From: Chryseobacterium cheonjiense
GTDB lineage: Bacteria; Bacteroidota; Bacteroidia; Flavobacteriales; Weeksellaceae
DNA length: 64,000 bases
Direction of reading: 5' to 3'
NCBI RefSeq assembly: GCF_012927265.1
Contig: NZ_JABBGF010000001.1
Coordinates: 556,502-620,501, forward strand
This document shows positions 1-7,914 of the stretch, in pieces (positions within the stretch are counted from its first letter, which is position 1; each line of letters starts with the position of its first letter). Made by a program: the position numbers and the translations under genes. The notes under the pieces are model-generated. The model searched no databases and had not been told where the DNA came from. It saw only the letters and a list, made by a program, of their open reading frames with translations.

Positions 1-829
1 ACTTCCCGTTTTGATCGGCAAATTGCAGGGTATATTCAACCTGCGGCTGCTCATTGATGTACGTTCCGGTCTGCCTTACCTGTACAATTTCGGCAGTTGC
101 CTTTTTTCCTTTGAATTTCAGTTCCAGAAGATCCCTTCCGGTTTTGTTTCCCATAATGAATATCCTGAAAATAAGATAAAACACACCCGTAAACAGAATA
201 AAACATGCAGGAATAACAAGCAGGGGATGGAAAAGCTCAAGAAAACGCCATCCTAAGCCATCGCTTTCCGTAGAATAGGCATACTGGTAATATGCAATGA
301 CTCCGGCTGTGAAAACAAGCCATATCAGAGGCAGAATATAATTTATTTTAGATTTTGACCCTTCCATCAGCAAATATGGATTCTTCTTAAAATCGGGATC
401 GACCTTTAGAAAAATAGTCTTTCCGGCTTCAAATCTCTTTTCGTTGGGGCGTGTGTCATTCATGATCATGGTGTGATGAACGGTTTCCCCGGAAAAATTG
501 CTCATCTCAAGACCGATTTGCCGGGATACCCAGGATTGATGTTCTTTAAGCACCTGCGATTTGATGATCACCGCCTGGATTCTTCTTCCGTGGCGGTCAA
601 TACAGATAAGATTTCTTTGGGCTAAAATGCCGTTTTTCAGGATAAGCCATAACGTGCTTCCCAGTACAATGGTCCACAAAGCAAAGCTTAAACCCAGATA
701 GAACAGGGCAAGCATGCCATTTTCAGTGTTATTGCTGGTATGGTAAGTATTGTAATAAATGATGCTCGGATGCACAAATATAAAATAGGCTATGAAAAGA
801 CCCCAAAATCCGATGAATCCTTTTTTCAT
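1..829 (-). CDS. Membrane protein of unknown function, 3' end beyond the window
   Basis: An open frame on the minus strand starts with ATG at 829 (MKKGFIGFWGLFIAYFIF) and stays open to base 1, giving about 276 residues with the C-terminus missing. I see four hydrophobic segments: about residues 3-20 and 40-65, and two more in the middle of the visible part (around a VIAYYQYAY stretch and a LLVIPACFILF stretch). They are separated by soluble segments rich in charged beta-strand-like sequence. The layout resembles DUF3592-type membrane proteins, but I do not recognise the family firmly. The plus-strand open frame across 11-256 is a shadow of this gene. Confidence 0.75.
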   Translation of the reverse strand, partial: MKKGFIGFWGLFIAYFIFVHPSIIYYNTYHTSNNTENGMLALFYLGLSFALWTIVLGSTLWLILKNGILAQRNLICIDRHGRRIQAVIIKSQVLKEHQSWVSRQIGLEMSNFSGETVHHTMIMNDTRPNEKRFEAGKTIFLKVDPDFKKNPYLLMEGSKSKINYILPLIWLVFTAGVIAYYQYAYSTESDGLGWRFLELFHPLLVIPACFILFTGVFYLIFRIFIMGNKTGRDLLELKFKGKKATAEIVQVRQTGTYINEQPQVEYTLQFADQNGK

Positions 830-1034
830 ATCAAATTAAATTCTTCTTGTTGAATGACCCGGACTGAGAATGGTGCAGACCGGCAAATAGAATCTATAGA
901 TTTAAATGAAAGTATAATTCTACAAATACAGTTGCTGATCATAATAATATCCTCAGGAACGGACTGTTTAAAAAGCAAATCATGTAACAAATATTATGCC
1001 CTAAGCAGAAGGAAATACTGTTGTTTTGCGAAAA

Positions 1035-1352
1035 TTATTTTGCCTGCCCCGGATAAACAGTCGTGATGACACCGCTTCCGATGGTTCCCGACTGATCGGC
1101 CACCTCAAAATCCATTCCTTCATAAAGTTTATCGTTTAACATATCGTCGCCGATCAGGGTAATTTCAGCATTGATGACATCTCCCGGAAATACCAGTTCC
1201 GTCTCCGGAAAAGTTTGGCTGGCGATGTACATCCTGTTTTCAAAAGGAAATATAAAAGAAGCTCTGAACCCGGACGAAACTGGCGTAACAATACCGCCGT
1301 CTTCGGTTTTGTTATAGGTGATCAGTGCTTTAAAGTGGGGTCGTTTTTTCAT
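1035..1352 (-). CDS. Stand-alone EF-Tu domain III-like protein
   Basis: The 105-residue product begins MKKRPHFKALITYNKTEDGG. I chose the ATG at 1352 because the upstream extension to 1406 is not conserved-looking. Along its whole length it follows the C-terminal domain (domain III) of elongation factor Tu: an opening strand then T-x-EDGG, TPV-x-SGFR-x-SF like EF-Tu's TPF-x-NGYRPQFYFR, a VFPGD step like EF-Tu's MPGDN, and a closing EGMDFEV-x-x-QSGTIGSGVIT like EF-Tu's [20 protein letters not shown]. No GTPase domain or domain II precedes it, so it cannot bind GTP. In EF-Tu this barrel contacts tRNA and EF-Ts; what a free copy does is unknown to me. It stands alone, facing away from the DUF2652 gene. 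Confidence 0.75.
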   Translation of the reverse strand: MKKRPHFKALITYNKTEDGGIVTPVSSGFRASFIFPFENRMYIASQTFPETELVFPGDVINAEITLIGDDMLNDKLYEGMDFEVADQSGTIGSGVITTVYPGQAK

Positions 1353-1551
1353 TTTAAAAAATTTAGACAAAGCAACCGTAGTGTTATATTTTTTAATGAT
1401 AAGCAAACTGTATATTAATACATTTTTTTACGGTTCTTCTGTTCCTCTTCCTAAGGTAATAAAATATCATTAAACTATCGCTATTATAAATCTTAGCTGA
1501 AGCAGGAACTTCTGTTATCTAAAGGTAGCGGTTAACTGAAATGTCTTGATT

Positions 1552-1569
1552 TTCGTTTTCTTACAATTT
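1552..1569 (+). repeat. 18-base element TTCGTTTTCTTACAATTT, copy 1
   Basis: This exact 18-mer occurs again at 3425-3442. Both copies lie in the same orientation upstream of a plus-strand gene, ending 56 and 48 bases before the ATG. It could be a shared operator or upstream promoter element. Confidence 0.5.
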
Positions 1570-1587
1570 ATCGTTCATGAGGGTATC

Positions 1588-1595
1588 TACATTTG
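1588..1595 (+). promoter_or_regulatory. Bacteroidota -7 box (TACATTTG) for the DUF2652 gene
   Basis: TACATTTG fits the TAnnTTTG consensus of the Bacteroidota housekeeping sigma factor and lies 30 bases before the ATG at 1626. A canonical -33 TTG at the usual 17-23 base spacing is not visible. A nearly identical stretch (TACATTTGCAnCATAAAA) precedes the subunit gene at 14402. Confidence 0.5.
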
Positions 1596-1625
1596 CATCA
1601 TAAAAGAACGTAAAAATATTTCATT

Positions 1626-2261
1626 ATGAACTGTTTATACAAAAAATATTTATCCGAAAATAAAAACATCCGGGTCGAAAAGGGGCTCATAATTATTCCT
1701 GACATCAGTGGCTATACGGAGTTTGTAAACGGTATATGTATTGAGGCCGGACGTTACATTACCAGAGAACTGCTTTCCACGATTTTACAGGCCGATACAA
1801 TCGGGATGAGCGTGTCAGAAATCGAAGGCGATGCCATCTTGTTCTATAAATTTGGCAAAAAACCTCCCGTACATAAAATTTTAAAGATGTATGAAACAAT
1901 GCTTAATGCTTTTAATATAAAACGTAAAGAGATTGAGTCTGTGGTGGGATATACACTCAATTTATCATTAAAATTAGTAGCGCATTACGGATCTTTCTCA
2001 GAATATACGATCGGACCTTTTAAAAAGCTTTATGGAGAGCCGGTTGTGAAGGCGCACTCGCTTTTAAAAAACAATATAGAAAGTAAGACGTATATATTGC
2101 TGACCAGTGCTCTCGTCGGCAATCAAATGTCTGAAAAAGAATATTCTTTTATCAATTACCAGTCTGAAAATATTTTTACAACAACCATAAAAAACGAGAA
2201 AAATGGAACAAACAACAAAGGTAAAATTCGACCAGTCAGCTTACAATCCGGTATTGTTTAA
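1626..2261 (+). CDS. DUF2652 family protein (class III nucleotidyl cyclase-like fold)
   Basis: The 211-residue product carries LIIIPDISGYTEFV near residue 21 and VSEIEGDAILFYKFG near residue 60. These are the signature strands of DUF2652 proteins, which are distant relatives of the class III adenylate/guanylate cyclase catalytic domain. The D-I-S-G-Y/F-T-x-F and E-G-D pieces correspond to the metal-binding aspartates of cyclases, so nucleotide or metal binding is plausible, but cyclase activity is not shown. No receptor or membrane segment is fused to it. The last 59 bases overlap a small membrane-peptide gene in another frame, suggesting translational coupling. Confidence 0.8.
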   Translation: MNCLYKKYLSENKNIRVEKGLIIIPDISGYTEFVNGICIEAGRYITRELLSTILQADTIGMSVSEIEGDAILFYKFGKKPPVHKILKMYETMLNAFNIKRKEIESVVGYTLNLSLKLVAHYGSFSEYTIGPFKKLYGEPVVKAHSLLKNNIESKTYILLTSALVGNQMSEKEYSFINYQSENIFTTTIKNEKNGTNNKGKIRPVSLQSGIV

Positions 2262-2352
2262 AAGCTATAAGACCGTTAAAAAACTAATTAAGTATAGTTT
2301 TTATCTCGCTCTGGTTTATTTCCTCTATGAAGGTTTTATGTCTTGGGATTAA
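2203..2352 (+). CDS. Small single-span membrane protein overlapping the DUF2652 gene
   Basis: A 49-codon frame starts with ATG at 2203, inside the last 59 bases of the preceding gene but in a different frame, and ends TAA at 2350-2352. Its product begins MEQTTKVKFDQSAYNPVLF. A basic stretch (KSYKTVKKLIKY) is followed by one hydrophobic segment (SFYLALVYFLYEGF), as in a small inner-membrane peptide. An AAAACGAGAAAA stretch upstream is a plausible purine-rich ribosome site, and a strong terminator follows 23 bases after the stop. The overlap and the terminator position argue that it is a real gene of the same transcript. Function unknown. Confidence 0.6.
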   Translation: MEQTTKVKFDQSAYNPVLFKSYKTVKKLIKYSFYLALVYFLYEGFMSWD

Positions 2353-2374
2353 TTGCTCACACTATTACCTGATC

Positions 2375-2407
2375 GCCGTTGATGAGAAATTCATCAGCGG
2401 CTTTTTT
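2375..2407 (+). terminator. Rho-independent terminator after the DUF2652 / small membrane gene pair
   Basis: GCCGTTGATGA (2375-2385) pairs with TCATCAGCGGC (2391-2401), an 11-bp stem with one G-T pair and a 5-base loop, followed by six T (2402-2407). Confidence 0.85.
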
Positions 2408-2519
2408 GATGGTGCGGTATATTATAAAAATTTAAATACTTTTGTATAGGTTAATCATCTATAACCAATTGTATCATTTATTTTAAAATGATAACGGTTT
2501 GATTCCAAAACTTATACAT

Positions 2520-3329
2520 ATGAATGGCTATAATAGTTACCGAATACCCGTGCCAACAGAATTTGAAGAAGTTTTTTCGCATTTTTATTATGCTGAAAAC
2601 AAATCGGAAGCACTGGTGGAAAAAACGCTATTGCCTTCATACCAGACAATCCTGATTTTTAGTTTCGGTACTTCCGCATCTTTTATTTCTAAAAATAATA
2701 CCGAAATTATTGTTGAAAAATGTATAGTGTTAGGTCCTATAAAACAGGCTTTTGATTATATTCTGCCGGACGGCGCAGAGATCCTGGTCTGTAATCTCAA
2801 AGATGATGCTTTTTTCAGATTTTTCGGAAATACAGCTTTTGAAGATGATTTAGGAGCGAATCCGGATGAGCTGCTTGGTCAAAATTGCTTTACAACACTT
2901 TGGTCAGAACTGAATAAGATCAATACTGCCGAAAGCCGGGTTCAGACATTGCTGGATTTCTGCAAGCCTTACTTACGGAGCCGTGACGAGATCGCAAAAC
3001 AAATTGCTGACTTCGACAGAGCAGTCTTCAGCCCTATCAAAGAGATTTCAAGGAAAAATAAATTATCAGAAAGGGCACTTCAGATGAATCACAAAAAGCA
3101 TTTTGGCTATACCTCGAAGGAATTGTACCGCTACCAGCGTTTTTTAAAAGCACTTCAGATTATTCAGACCCATTCTTCCCGAAATATGAAATTAGATTGG
3201 TTTGAGGTAATCAATGAATGTGGCTATTACGATCAAAGTCAGCTTATTAAAGATTTCAAACATTATATTAATCTCAGTCCTTCCAAATACCTGAAATTTC
3301 AGGAATCAATATGTGACCCTAAAAATTAA
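2520..3329 (+). CDS. AraC family transcriptional regulator
   Basis: I place the start at the ATG at 2520 (MNGYNSYRIPVPTEF), not the upstream TTG at 2499, giving 269 residues. The N-terminal part looks like the small cupin-like sensory domain of AraC proteins of the DUF6597 type (SFGTSASFI, a GPIKQAFDYILP stretch). The C-terminal hundred residues are the double helix-turn-helix: FGYTSKELYRYQRFLKAL, then VINECGYYDQSQLIKDFKHY with the usual AraC second-helix pattern and the closing SPSKYLKF. It lies 160 bases upstream of the NmrA/SRPBCC pair in the same direction and is the natural candidate to control it; that link is inference. Confidence 0.88.
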   Translation: MNGYNSYRIPVPTEFEEVFSHFYYAENKSEALVEKTLLPSYQTILIFSFGTSASFISKNNTEIIVEKCIVLGPIKQAFDYILPDGAEILVCNLKDDAFFRFFGNTAFEDDLGANPDELLGQNCFTTLWSELNKINTAESRVQTLLDFCKPYLRSRDEIAKQIADFDRAVFSPIKEISRKNKLSERALQMNHKKHFGYTSKELYRYQRFLKALQIIQTHSSRNMKLDWFEVINECGYYDQSQLIKDFKHYINLSPSKYLKFQESICDPKN

Positions 3330-3424
3330 GGTCATATCCATTGATTTTTAAATATTCCATACCGTCCGATTCTCGAGTTGGCGGCTTTTATTATTGCTTT
3401 ACATGTGTTAATCTGTAAAGAGGC

Positions 3425-3442
3425 TTCGTTTTCTTACAATTT
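3425..3442 (+). repeat. 18-base element TTCGTTTTCTTACAATTT, copy 2
   Basis: Exact repeat of 1552-1569, here upstream of the NmrA-like gene. Same orientation and a similar distance to the start codon. Confidence 0.5.
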
Positions 3443-3490
3443 TAGCTCCTCTATTAGACCGAATTTTGGGTTATTAAAAAAAACAGTTTT

Positions 3491-4360
3491 ATGAAACAGA
3501 CAAACCTTTTAATTACAGGAGCAACGGGAAGTGTAGGTACACAGCTTGTTAAAGAATTAGTGAATATGAATGTGTCTTTTAGAGCATTAGTCCGAAACAA
3601 TGATCAGAAAGATTTGATGGCCAATTGGCCGCAGGCTGAAACAGCAATTGGTGATTTATCGGATCCCGACAGCCTTGCTCATGCGTTGCGGGGAATTGAA
3701 AAAGCATTTTTGCTGACAAACTCATCAGAGCATAGCGAAGAACTTCAGCTTAACTTTGTTAATGCAGCATATAAAGCAGGAGTAAAGCACATTGTAAAAT
3801 TATCCCAGCTGGCTGCTGAAGAAACTTCACCGGTCCGTTTCCTAAGATATCACGCCGCTGTTGAAAAAAGAATTAAAGAACTGGGCATGGATTACACGTT
3901 TTTACGTCCCAATTTATTTATGCAGGGTCTTATTGCATTCGGACATTCGATTAAATACGAAGGAAAATTTTACGGATCATTGGGAAATGCAGCTGTTAGT
4001 GCAGTTGATATTCGGGATATTGCAGGAGTAGCTGCAAAAGTACTGACGGAGCCGGGTCATGAAAATAAGATCTATAATATAACAGGACAGGAATCCATTA
4101 CACATTTTCAAATGGCAGAAATATTTTCCCGTGTATTGAATACTAAAGTTACTTACATTGATTTAAATTCCGACCAGATGCAGGAAGCATTAACCGCTGC
4201 CCGGTTTCCGGAATGGCAGATAGGCGGCCTTATTGAAGATTATGCACATTATGCAAGAGGAGAGGCTTCTGAGATTTTTAGCAGCGTTCAGGATGTAACC
4301 GGAAGTCTGCCGGTAAGCTTTGAACAATTTGTTCACGATTATCAAAAGTTTTTTAAATAA
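3491..4360 (+). CDS. NmrA-like atypical SDR, NAD(P)-binding
   Basis: The 289-residue product begins MKQTNLLITGATGSVGTQLV with the GxxGxxG dinucleotide-binding motif at residues 10-16, followed by a Rossmann fold. The layout (LVRNNDQ after strand 2, GDLSDPDSL, AFLLTNSSE, VKHIVKLSQLAAE, FLRPNLFMQ) is that of NmrA/HSCARG-type atypical short-chain dehydrogenases. These lack the Y-x-x-x-K catalytic pair and often sense the NADP/NADPH balance or reduce quinones. The SRPBCC gene starts 25 bases later, so the two form an operon. Substrate unknown. Confidence 0.9.
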   Translation: MKQTNLLITGATGSVGTQLVKELVNMNVSFRALVRNNDQKDLMANWPQAETAIGDLSDPDSLAHALRGIEKAFLLTNSSEHSEELQLNFVNAAYKAGVKHIVKLSQLAAEETSPVRFLRYHAAVEKRIKELGMDYTFLRPNLFMQGLIAFGHSIKYEGKFYGSLGNAAVSAVDIRDIAGVAAKVLTEPGHENKIYNITGQESITHFQMAEIFSRVLNTKVTYIDLNSDQMQEALTAARFPEWQIGGLIEDYAHYARGEASEIFSSVQDVTGSLPVSFEQFVHDYQKFFK

Positions 4361-4385
4361 TTATTAATCTCTAAAAATTAACGAA

Positions 4386-4913
4386 ATGAAAATATTGGTT
4401 TATAGTCTGCTTTTAATAGCAGGAGTCATTGCAATAGCCGTTACCTGCCTGGAAATGTTCACTTCATATACTGTGTCAGAATCTATTAATAAGGAAGCTC
4501 CGGTAAAGACCTATCAGCAAATTACGATAAATGCCCCTGCGCAAAAAGTTTACCAGCTGATGAGTGATATCAATCGTTGGAACGAGTGGCATACTGACGT
4601 TAAAGATCCTAAACTGAACGGACCATTTAAAAAGGGAAGTTCTTTCGACTGGAAAAGCGGGGGATTAACGATTCATTCAACCTTACATACCGTATTGCCC
4701 GGACATAAAATTGGCTGGTCTGGTAAAGCTTTCGGAGCATTTGCCATACACAACTGGTCCTTTGTAGAACAGAATGGAAAAACAACTGTGAAAGTCGAAG
4801 AAAGCATGGAAGGATGGCTGGTATCTCTTATGGGTAAAACATTTCAGGAAGGTCTGGAAAATTCATTGCAAGTCTGGCTGCGGAATCTTAAAAGCAAAGC
4901 AGAAGAAAAATAG
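4386..4913 (+). CDS. SRPBCC family (START/polyketide cyclase-like) membrane-anchored protein
   Basis: The 175-residue product has one N-terminal transmembrane segment (about residues 4-22) and then a START/Bet-v-1-type domain: ITINAPAQKVYQLMSDINRWNEWH is the classical opening of SRPBCC proteins, and the C-terminal long helix (GLENSLQVWLRNLKSKAE) closes the cavity. Such domains bind small hydrophobic ligands; no catalytic residues can be assigned. It follows the NmrA-like gene by 25 bases, and the two probably act together. Confidence 0.85.
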   Translation: MKILVYSLLLIAGVIAIAVTCLEMFTSYTVSESINKEAPVKTYQQITINAPAQKVYQLMSDINRWNEWHTDVKDPKLNGPFKKGSSFDWKSGGLTIHSTLHTVLPGHKIGWSGKAFGAFAIHNWSFVEQNGKTTVKVEESMEGWLVSLMGKTFQEGLENSLQVWLRNLKSKAEEK

Positions 4914-4987
4914 ATTCTGATGATCTGAAGCTGAATCGGTTTTTCCCGAATTACCATTATACAATAATCATTTTATTAAAAACTTTC

Positions 4988-4995
4988 TATATTTG
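4988..4995 (+). promoter_or_regulatory. -7 box TATATTTG for the AraC gene at 5041
   Basis: TATATTTG matches TAnnTTTG and ends 45 bases before the ATG. The -33 element is not obvious. Confidence 0.45.
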
Positions 4996-5040
4996 ATGAA
5001 GCTGAATAAAACTATTCACCATTAAATCATCAAACGGATT

Positions 5041-5901
5041 ATGGTAAATGATTACAAAAAATATGAGCTATTCGGGAAAACCCTGATGCAGAGAATTGAG
5101 TTGACGGGGCCTTTCAGGTATGATTTTCCAGTTGCTGAGCAAGCCTGTTTTATTTACGTTTTAAACGGAGAGCTTCAATACAGGACGGATGAAACAGCTT
5201 TTGATATTCCTGCGGATTATTCTTTATTTCTGAATTGTATAAGTTCAGGAAAACATGTTCATAGTTCAGGGCAGGAGGAAAATTGTCACATTGTTATTGT
5301 TACCTTTTATCCGGATATTTTAAAAAAGATTTATGACCGGGAATTGCCTTCGCTTTTTCAAAAACCGGAAAATGTAGTCTCAAATAAATCTAATCAGAAG
5401 ATCAATAACGACTTTCTGATAAAAAAATATGTTGAGGGACTGCTTTTCTATTTCGAAAATCCGTCACTCGTTAATGAAGATATTCTGGTCCTTAAGCTGA
5501 AGGAGATTATTTTATTATTGGCGCAGTCTCAGAATGCAGATTCCATTCAGCTGATTTTGTCACAGCTTTTTTCTCCGGCAACGTATACTTTTAAGCAGAT
5601 TATTGAAGCTAATGTATTTTCACAGCTCACTATTGAGCAGCTGGCCGAACAAAATAATCTCAGCGTTTCTTCTTTCAAAAGAGAATTTGCAAGACTTTAT
5701 AATGATACGCCTGCAAATTATATCAGGAATAAAAAACTTGAGAAAGCAGCCGAACTGCTCCAGATATCCGATAATAGAATTACCAATATCGCCTATGACT
5801 GCGGCTTTAATGATCTGGCTACTTTTACGAAGAACTTTACGGATAAATTCCACAGCAGTCCTTCAAATTACAGGCTCAATCATAAAGAAAAGTCGAATTG
5901 A
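5041..5901 (+). CDS. AraC family transcriptional regulator
   Basis: The 286-residue product has an N-terminal cupin-like part (QACFIYVLNGELQYRTDE, then IPADYSLFLNC) and a C-terminal AraC DNA-binding domain. Helix pair one is LTIEQLAEQNNLSVSSFKREFARLYNDTPANYIRNKKLEKAAELL; helix pair two is ITNIAYDCGFNDLATFTKNFTDKFHSSPSNYR, matching the I-x-x-I-A-x-x-x-G-F-x-x-x-x-x-F consensus. No gene follows closely in the same direction (411 bases are AT-rich), so its target is not apparent from position; the preceding NmrA/SRPBCC pair is one possibility. Confidence 0.9.
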   Translation: MVNDYKKYELFGKTLMQRIELTGPFRYDFPVAEQACFIYVLNGELQYRTDETAFDIPADYSLFLNCISSGKHVHSSGQEENCHIVIVTFYPDILKKIYDRELPSLFQKPENVVSNKSNQKINNDFLIKKYVEGLLFYFENPSLVNEDILVLKLKEIILLLAQSQNADSIQLILSQLFSPATYTFKQIIEANVFSQLTIEQLAEQNNLSVSSFKREFARLYNDTPANYIRNKKLEKAAELLQISDNRITNIAYDCGFNDLATFTKNFTDKFHSSPSNYRLNHKEKSN

Positions 5902-6312
5902 TAATATATTACAGAGCCTTTTTGAATTATAATTTATTTTTAATATTAGAAGTTGTCTTAAAAAAACTTAATAAAAACAATTTATTGATTTCTTACTTTA
6001 TTTCAAATTAATTTGCTGAAATTCTTAAAGTTAACTTTAAAAATAAACAAGTTTATTTAATTTAGAAATTAAGAAGAACCTATAAAAAAATTATTTAGTA
6101 AAATTTAAACAGCTTTTTCAATTAAAAATAAATTCCACAACTCTGAATAAGTATTTCTGAATACATCGGCGATGCTTTCTTGAACTAAAATCTCAAATAT
6201 CTGAACCAAATCACAAAACCATTCTTGTCTATCTGTTGCAACTTTGTCCTGTTATTTCAGGGAAAAAATTCCCTGTATGACAGAATTTTTAGTTAAACAA
6301 ATATTAAACAAA
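5902..6312. other. AT-rich intergenic region with a 16-bp palindrome
   Basis: I see no coding frame I would trust. The region is strongly AT-rich and contains a perfect 16-bp palindrome, TTAAAGTTAACTTTAA, at 6025-6040. The distal part must hold the promoter for the membrane protein at 6313; CAACTTTG at 6239-6246 is a one-mismatch -7 box. Confidence 0.5.
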
Positions 6313-6837
6313 ATGAATTTATCAGGTTTAGGACTTTTTCATACCATCATCGGTGTTTCAGCAATTGCAGCGGCAGTAATCGGGTTCATAAGATATGGCA
6401 AAATCAATCTTGCCATGCTTTCAGGTAAAGTGTACTTTTATGCAACGCTCATCACTTCAGTTACGGCATTAGGGATTTCAAAACATGGCGGTTTCAATGC
6501 GGGACATGTTTTTTCTTTATTTATTATTGTTTTGATTGTTGTTGCGTATTTTCTGTTTTCAAGTAAAAAAGAAAACCGGAAAGCTGCATATTTTGAGAAC
6601 TTTTTATTATCATTCAGCTTTTTTCTATCGCTCGTCCCTACGGTTAATGAAACATTCACCAGAGTTCCCATCGGGCATCCGCTTGCGAAAGACATTAAAG
6701 ATCCCGTGATCGGACAGACACTTCTTGTTCTTTTTATTCTTTTCATTGCAGTTTCTGTTTTACAGTTTCTGAAACAAAGAAAACTCAACAAAAAAGCAGT
6801 TCTATTAAAAGCAGAAGAGAATCCAGATGGTTTTTAG
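6313..6837 (+). CDS. Multi-span membrane protein of unknown function
   Basis: I chose the ATG at 6313 (MNLSGLGLFHTIIGVSAIAAAVIGFIRYG) because the upstream part starting with TTG at 6244 is not needed and reads through a promoter-like region. The product of 174 residues has about five hydrophobic helices, with LFHTIIGVSAIAAAVIGFI first and GHVFSLFIIVLIVVAYFLF in the middle. A polar loop with RVPIGHPLA sits before the last helix. It resembles the DUF2306-like hypothetical membrane proteins of Flavobacteriia, but I cannot name a function. Confidence 0.7.
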   Translation: MNLSGLGLFHTIIGVSAIAAAVIGFIRYGKINLAMLSGKVYFYATLITSVTALGISKHGGFNAGHVFSLFIIVLIVVAYFLFSSKKENRKAAYFENFLLSFSFFLSLVPTVNETFTRVPIGHPLAKDIKDPVIGQTLLVLFILFIAVSVLQFLKQRKLNKKAVLLKAEENPDGF

Positions 6838-7304
6838 TGACTTAAATATCCAAGATATTGAAAATGAAGGGGACGTATTAAATTGATGTTTCTTCAGTAA
6901 GTAAAGGCTCTATCATCAGCTCGAAGCAAAAAACGGGAAAACAATCCGTAAAATTTTATTAAAAATAAAACATTTAATGCAGCAAGCACTCACAAAAATG
7001 TGGGTGCTTTCTCCATATAATTACAGATTTCCGAAATTGATTTTGTTCCATATTATTAATATGAATAATAAAAAAATGTGTATTTCTATATTATCTGTTT
7101 GATTGTCAGTTAATAATAAATTGTTAACTTTAAATGTTCATAATGTTGATCCTTTGTTAATGAACCTTAACAAATAAAAATGGAAATGCTTTGTTTTTTT
7201 AGATAATTTTGAGCCGTTAAAAGTGAAATATTCCTGAATTTAATTACGTAAGGAATTGACAAGGTGATTATTATATATAGTGTGTAATTTTTGAAAAAAG
7301 AGTA
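6838..7304. other. Intergenic region, 467 bases, with a terminator and no gene seen
   Basis: Contains the hairpin terminator at 6984-7012. The rest is AT-rich, with frequent TTAACTTTAA-like and TTAATAA stretches and no credible coding frame on either strand. Confidence 0.5.
6984..7012 (+). terminator. Rho-independent terminator
   Basis: AAGCACTCACA (6984-6994) pairs with TGTGGGTGCTT (6999-7009) with one G-T pair and a 4-base loop; a short T-rich tail follows. It lies 147 bases past the membrane protein gene and would end that transcript. Confidence 0.7.
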
Positions 7305-7892
7305 ATGATTAAGGCAACAAAGGATGATATTCCCAAAATGATAGCAATACTGACAGAGTCTTTTGAAGACAACCAATCTGTAAATTTTGCTGTAAAAAAC
7401 AAAAAGTCACTTCCCTGGCTTTTTGAGTATTCAATCGCCAAAGGATTTCTTTTTGGTGATGTCTGGATGAATAAAGATAAAACCGCCTGTGCGATTTTAC
7501 TGGATCCGAAGAAAAAACAATCGGGTTTACGATCAAAACTGCTTGATCTTAAATTGGTTTTTCAGGTTGTTGGGCTGTCCAGAATGAAGAAAGTCCGTAA
7601 GAAAGAAATGATTACCGAGCAAACGCTTCCTCAGGATATAAATTATATTCATTTATGGTTTTTGGGGGTAGCACCTGAAATGCAGGGCAATGGAATAGGC
7701 ACTTTATTTTTAAAAAAGCTCATCGAACATTACAGACCTTCAAAAGAAGCCATGTGTCTGGAGACTTCCACACTGGTAAACATTCCTTTTTACGAGAAAC
7801 AGGGTTTTTTAAGATATGCAACAAAATATTTCGGATTCGAGTTCTTTTTTTACATTAAACAGCTGCAAAATACAAAGGAGTTTATGTACTAA
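7305..7892 (+). CDS. GNAT family N-acetyltransferase
   Basis: The 195-residue product has the GNAT acetyl-CoA binding core near residues 115-140: IHLWFLGVAPEMQGNGIGTLFLKKLIEHY contains the Q-x-x-G-x-G/A pyrophosphate loop (QGNGIG). It is followed by LETSTLVNIPFYEKQGF, the strand-helix with the conserved N-x-x-F-Y-x-x-x-G-F. The N-terminal half (MIKATKDDIPKMIAILTESF) is the substrate side. The acceptor is unknown. It is convergent with the secreted protein gene at 7915. Confidence 0.9.
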   Translation: MIKATKDDIPKMIAILTESFEDNQSVNFAVKNKKSLPWLFEYSIAKGFLFGDVWMNKDKTACAILLDPKKKQSGLRSKLLDLKLVFQVVGLSRMKKVRKKEMITEQTLPQDINYIHLWFLGVAPEMQGNGIGTLFLKKLIEHYRPSKEAMCLETSTLVNIPFYEKQGFLRYATKYFGFEFFFYIKQLQNTKEFMY

Positions 7893-7903
7893 ACTCCTTT
7901 GTA
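7871..7903. terminator. Bidirectional terminator hairpin between convergent genes
   Basis: TACAAAGGAGTTTA (7871-7884) and TAAACTCCTTTGTA (7890-7903) form a perfect 14-bp inverted repeat with a 5-base loop. It overlaps the stop codon of the GNAT gene and lies 11 bases from the stop of the convergent gene. Confidence 0.6.
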
Positions 7904-7914
7904 TTGATTTGTGA

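Noticed and set aside
11..256. Plus-strand open frame of 81 codons at the left end
   Set aside because: It is antisense to a longer minus-strand membrane-protein frame with clear codon structure and hydrophobic segments.
7167..7376. Minus-strand frame of 69 codons
   Set aside because: Composition of noise; overlaps the promoter and start of the GNAT gene.
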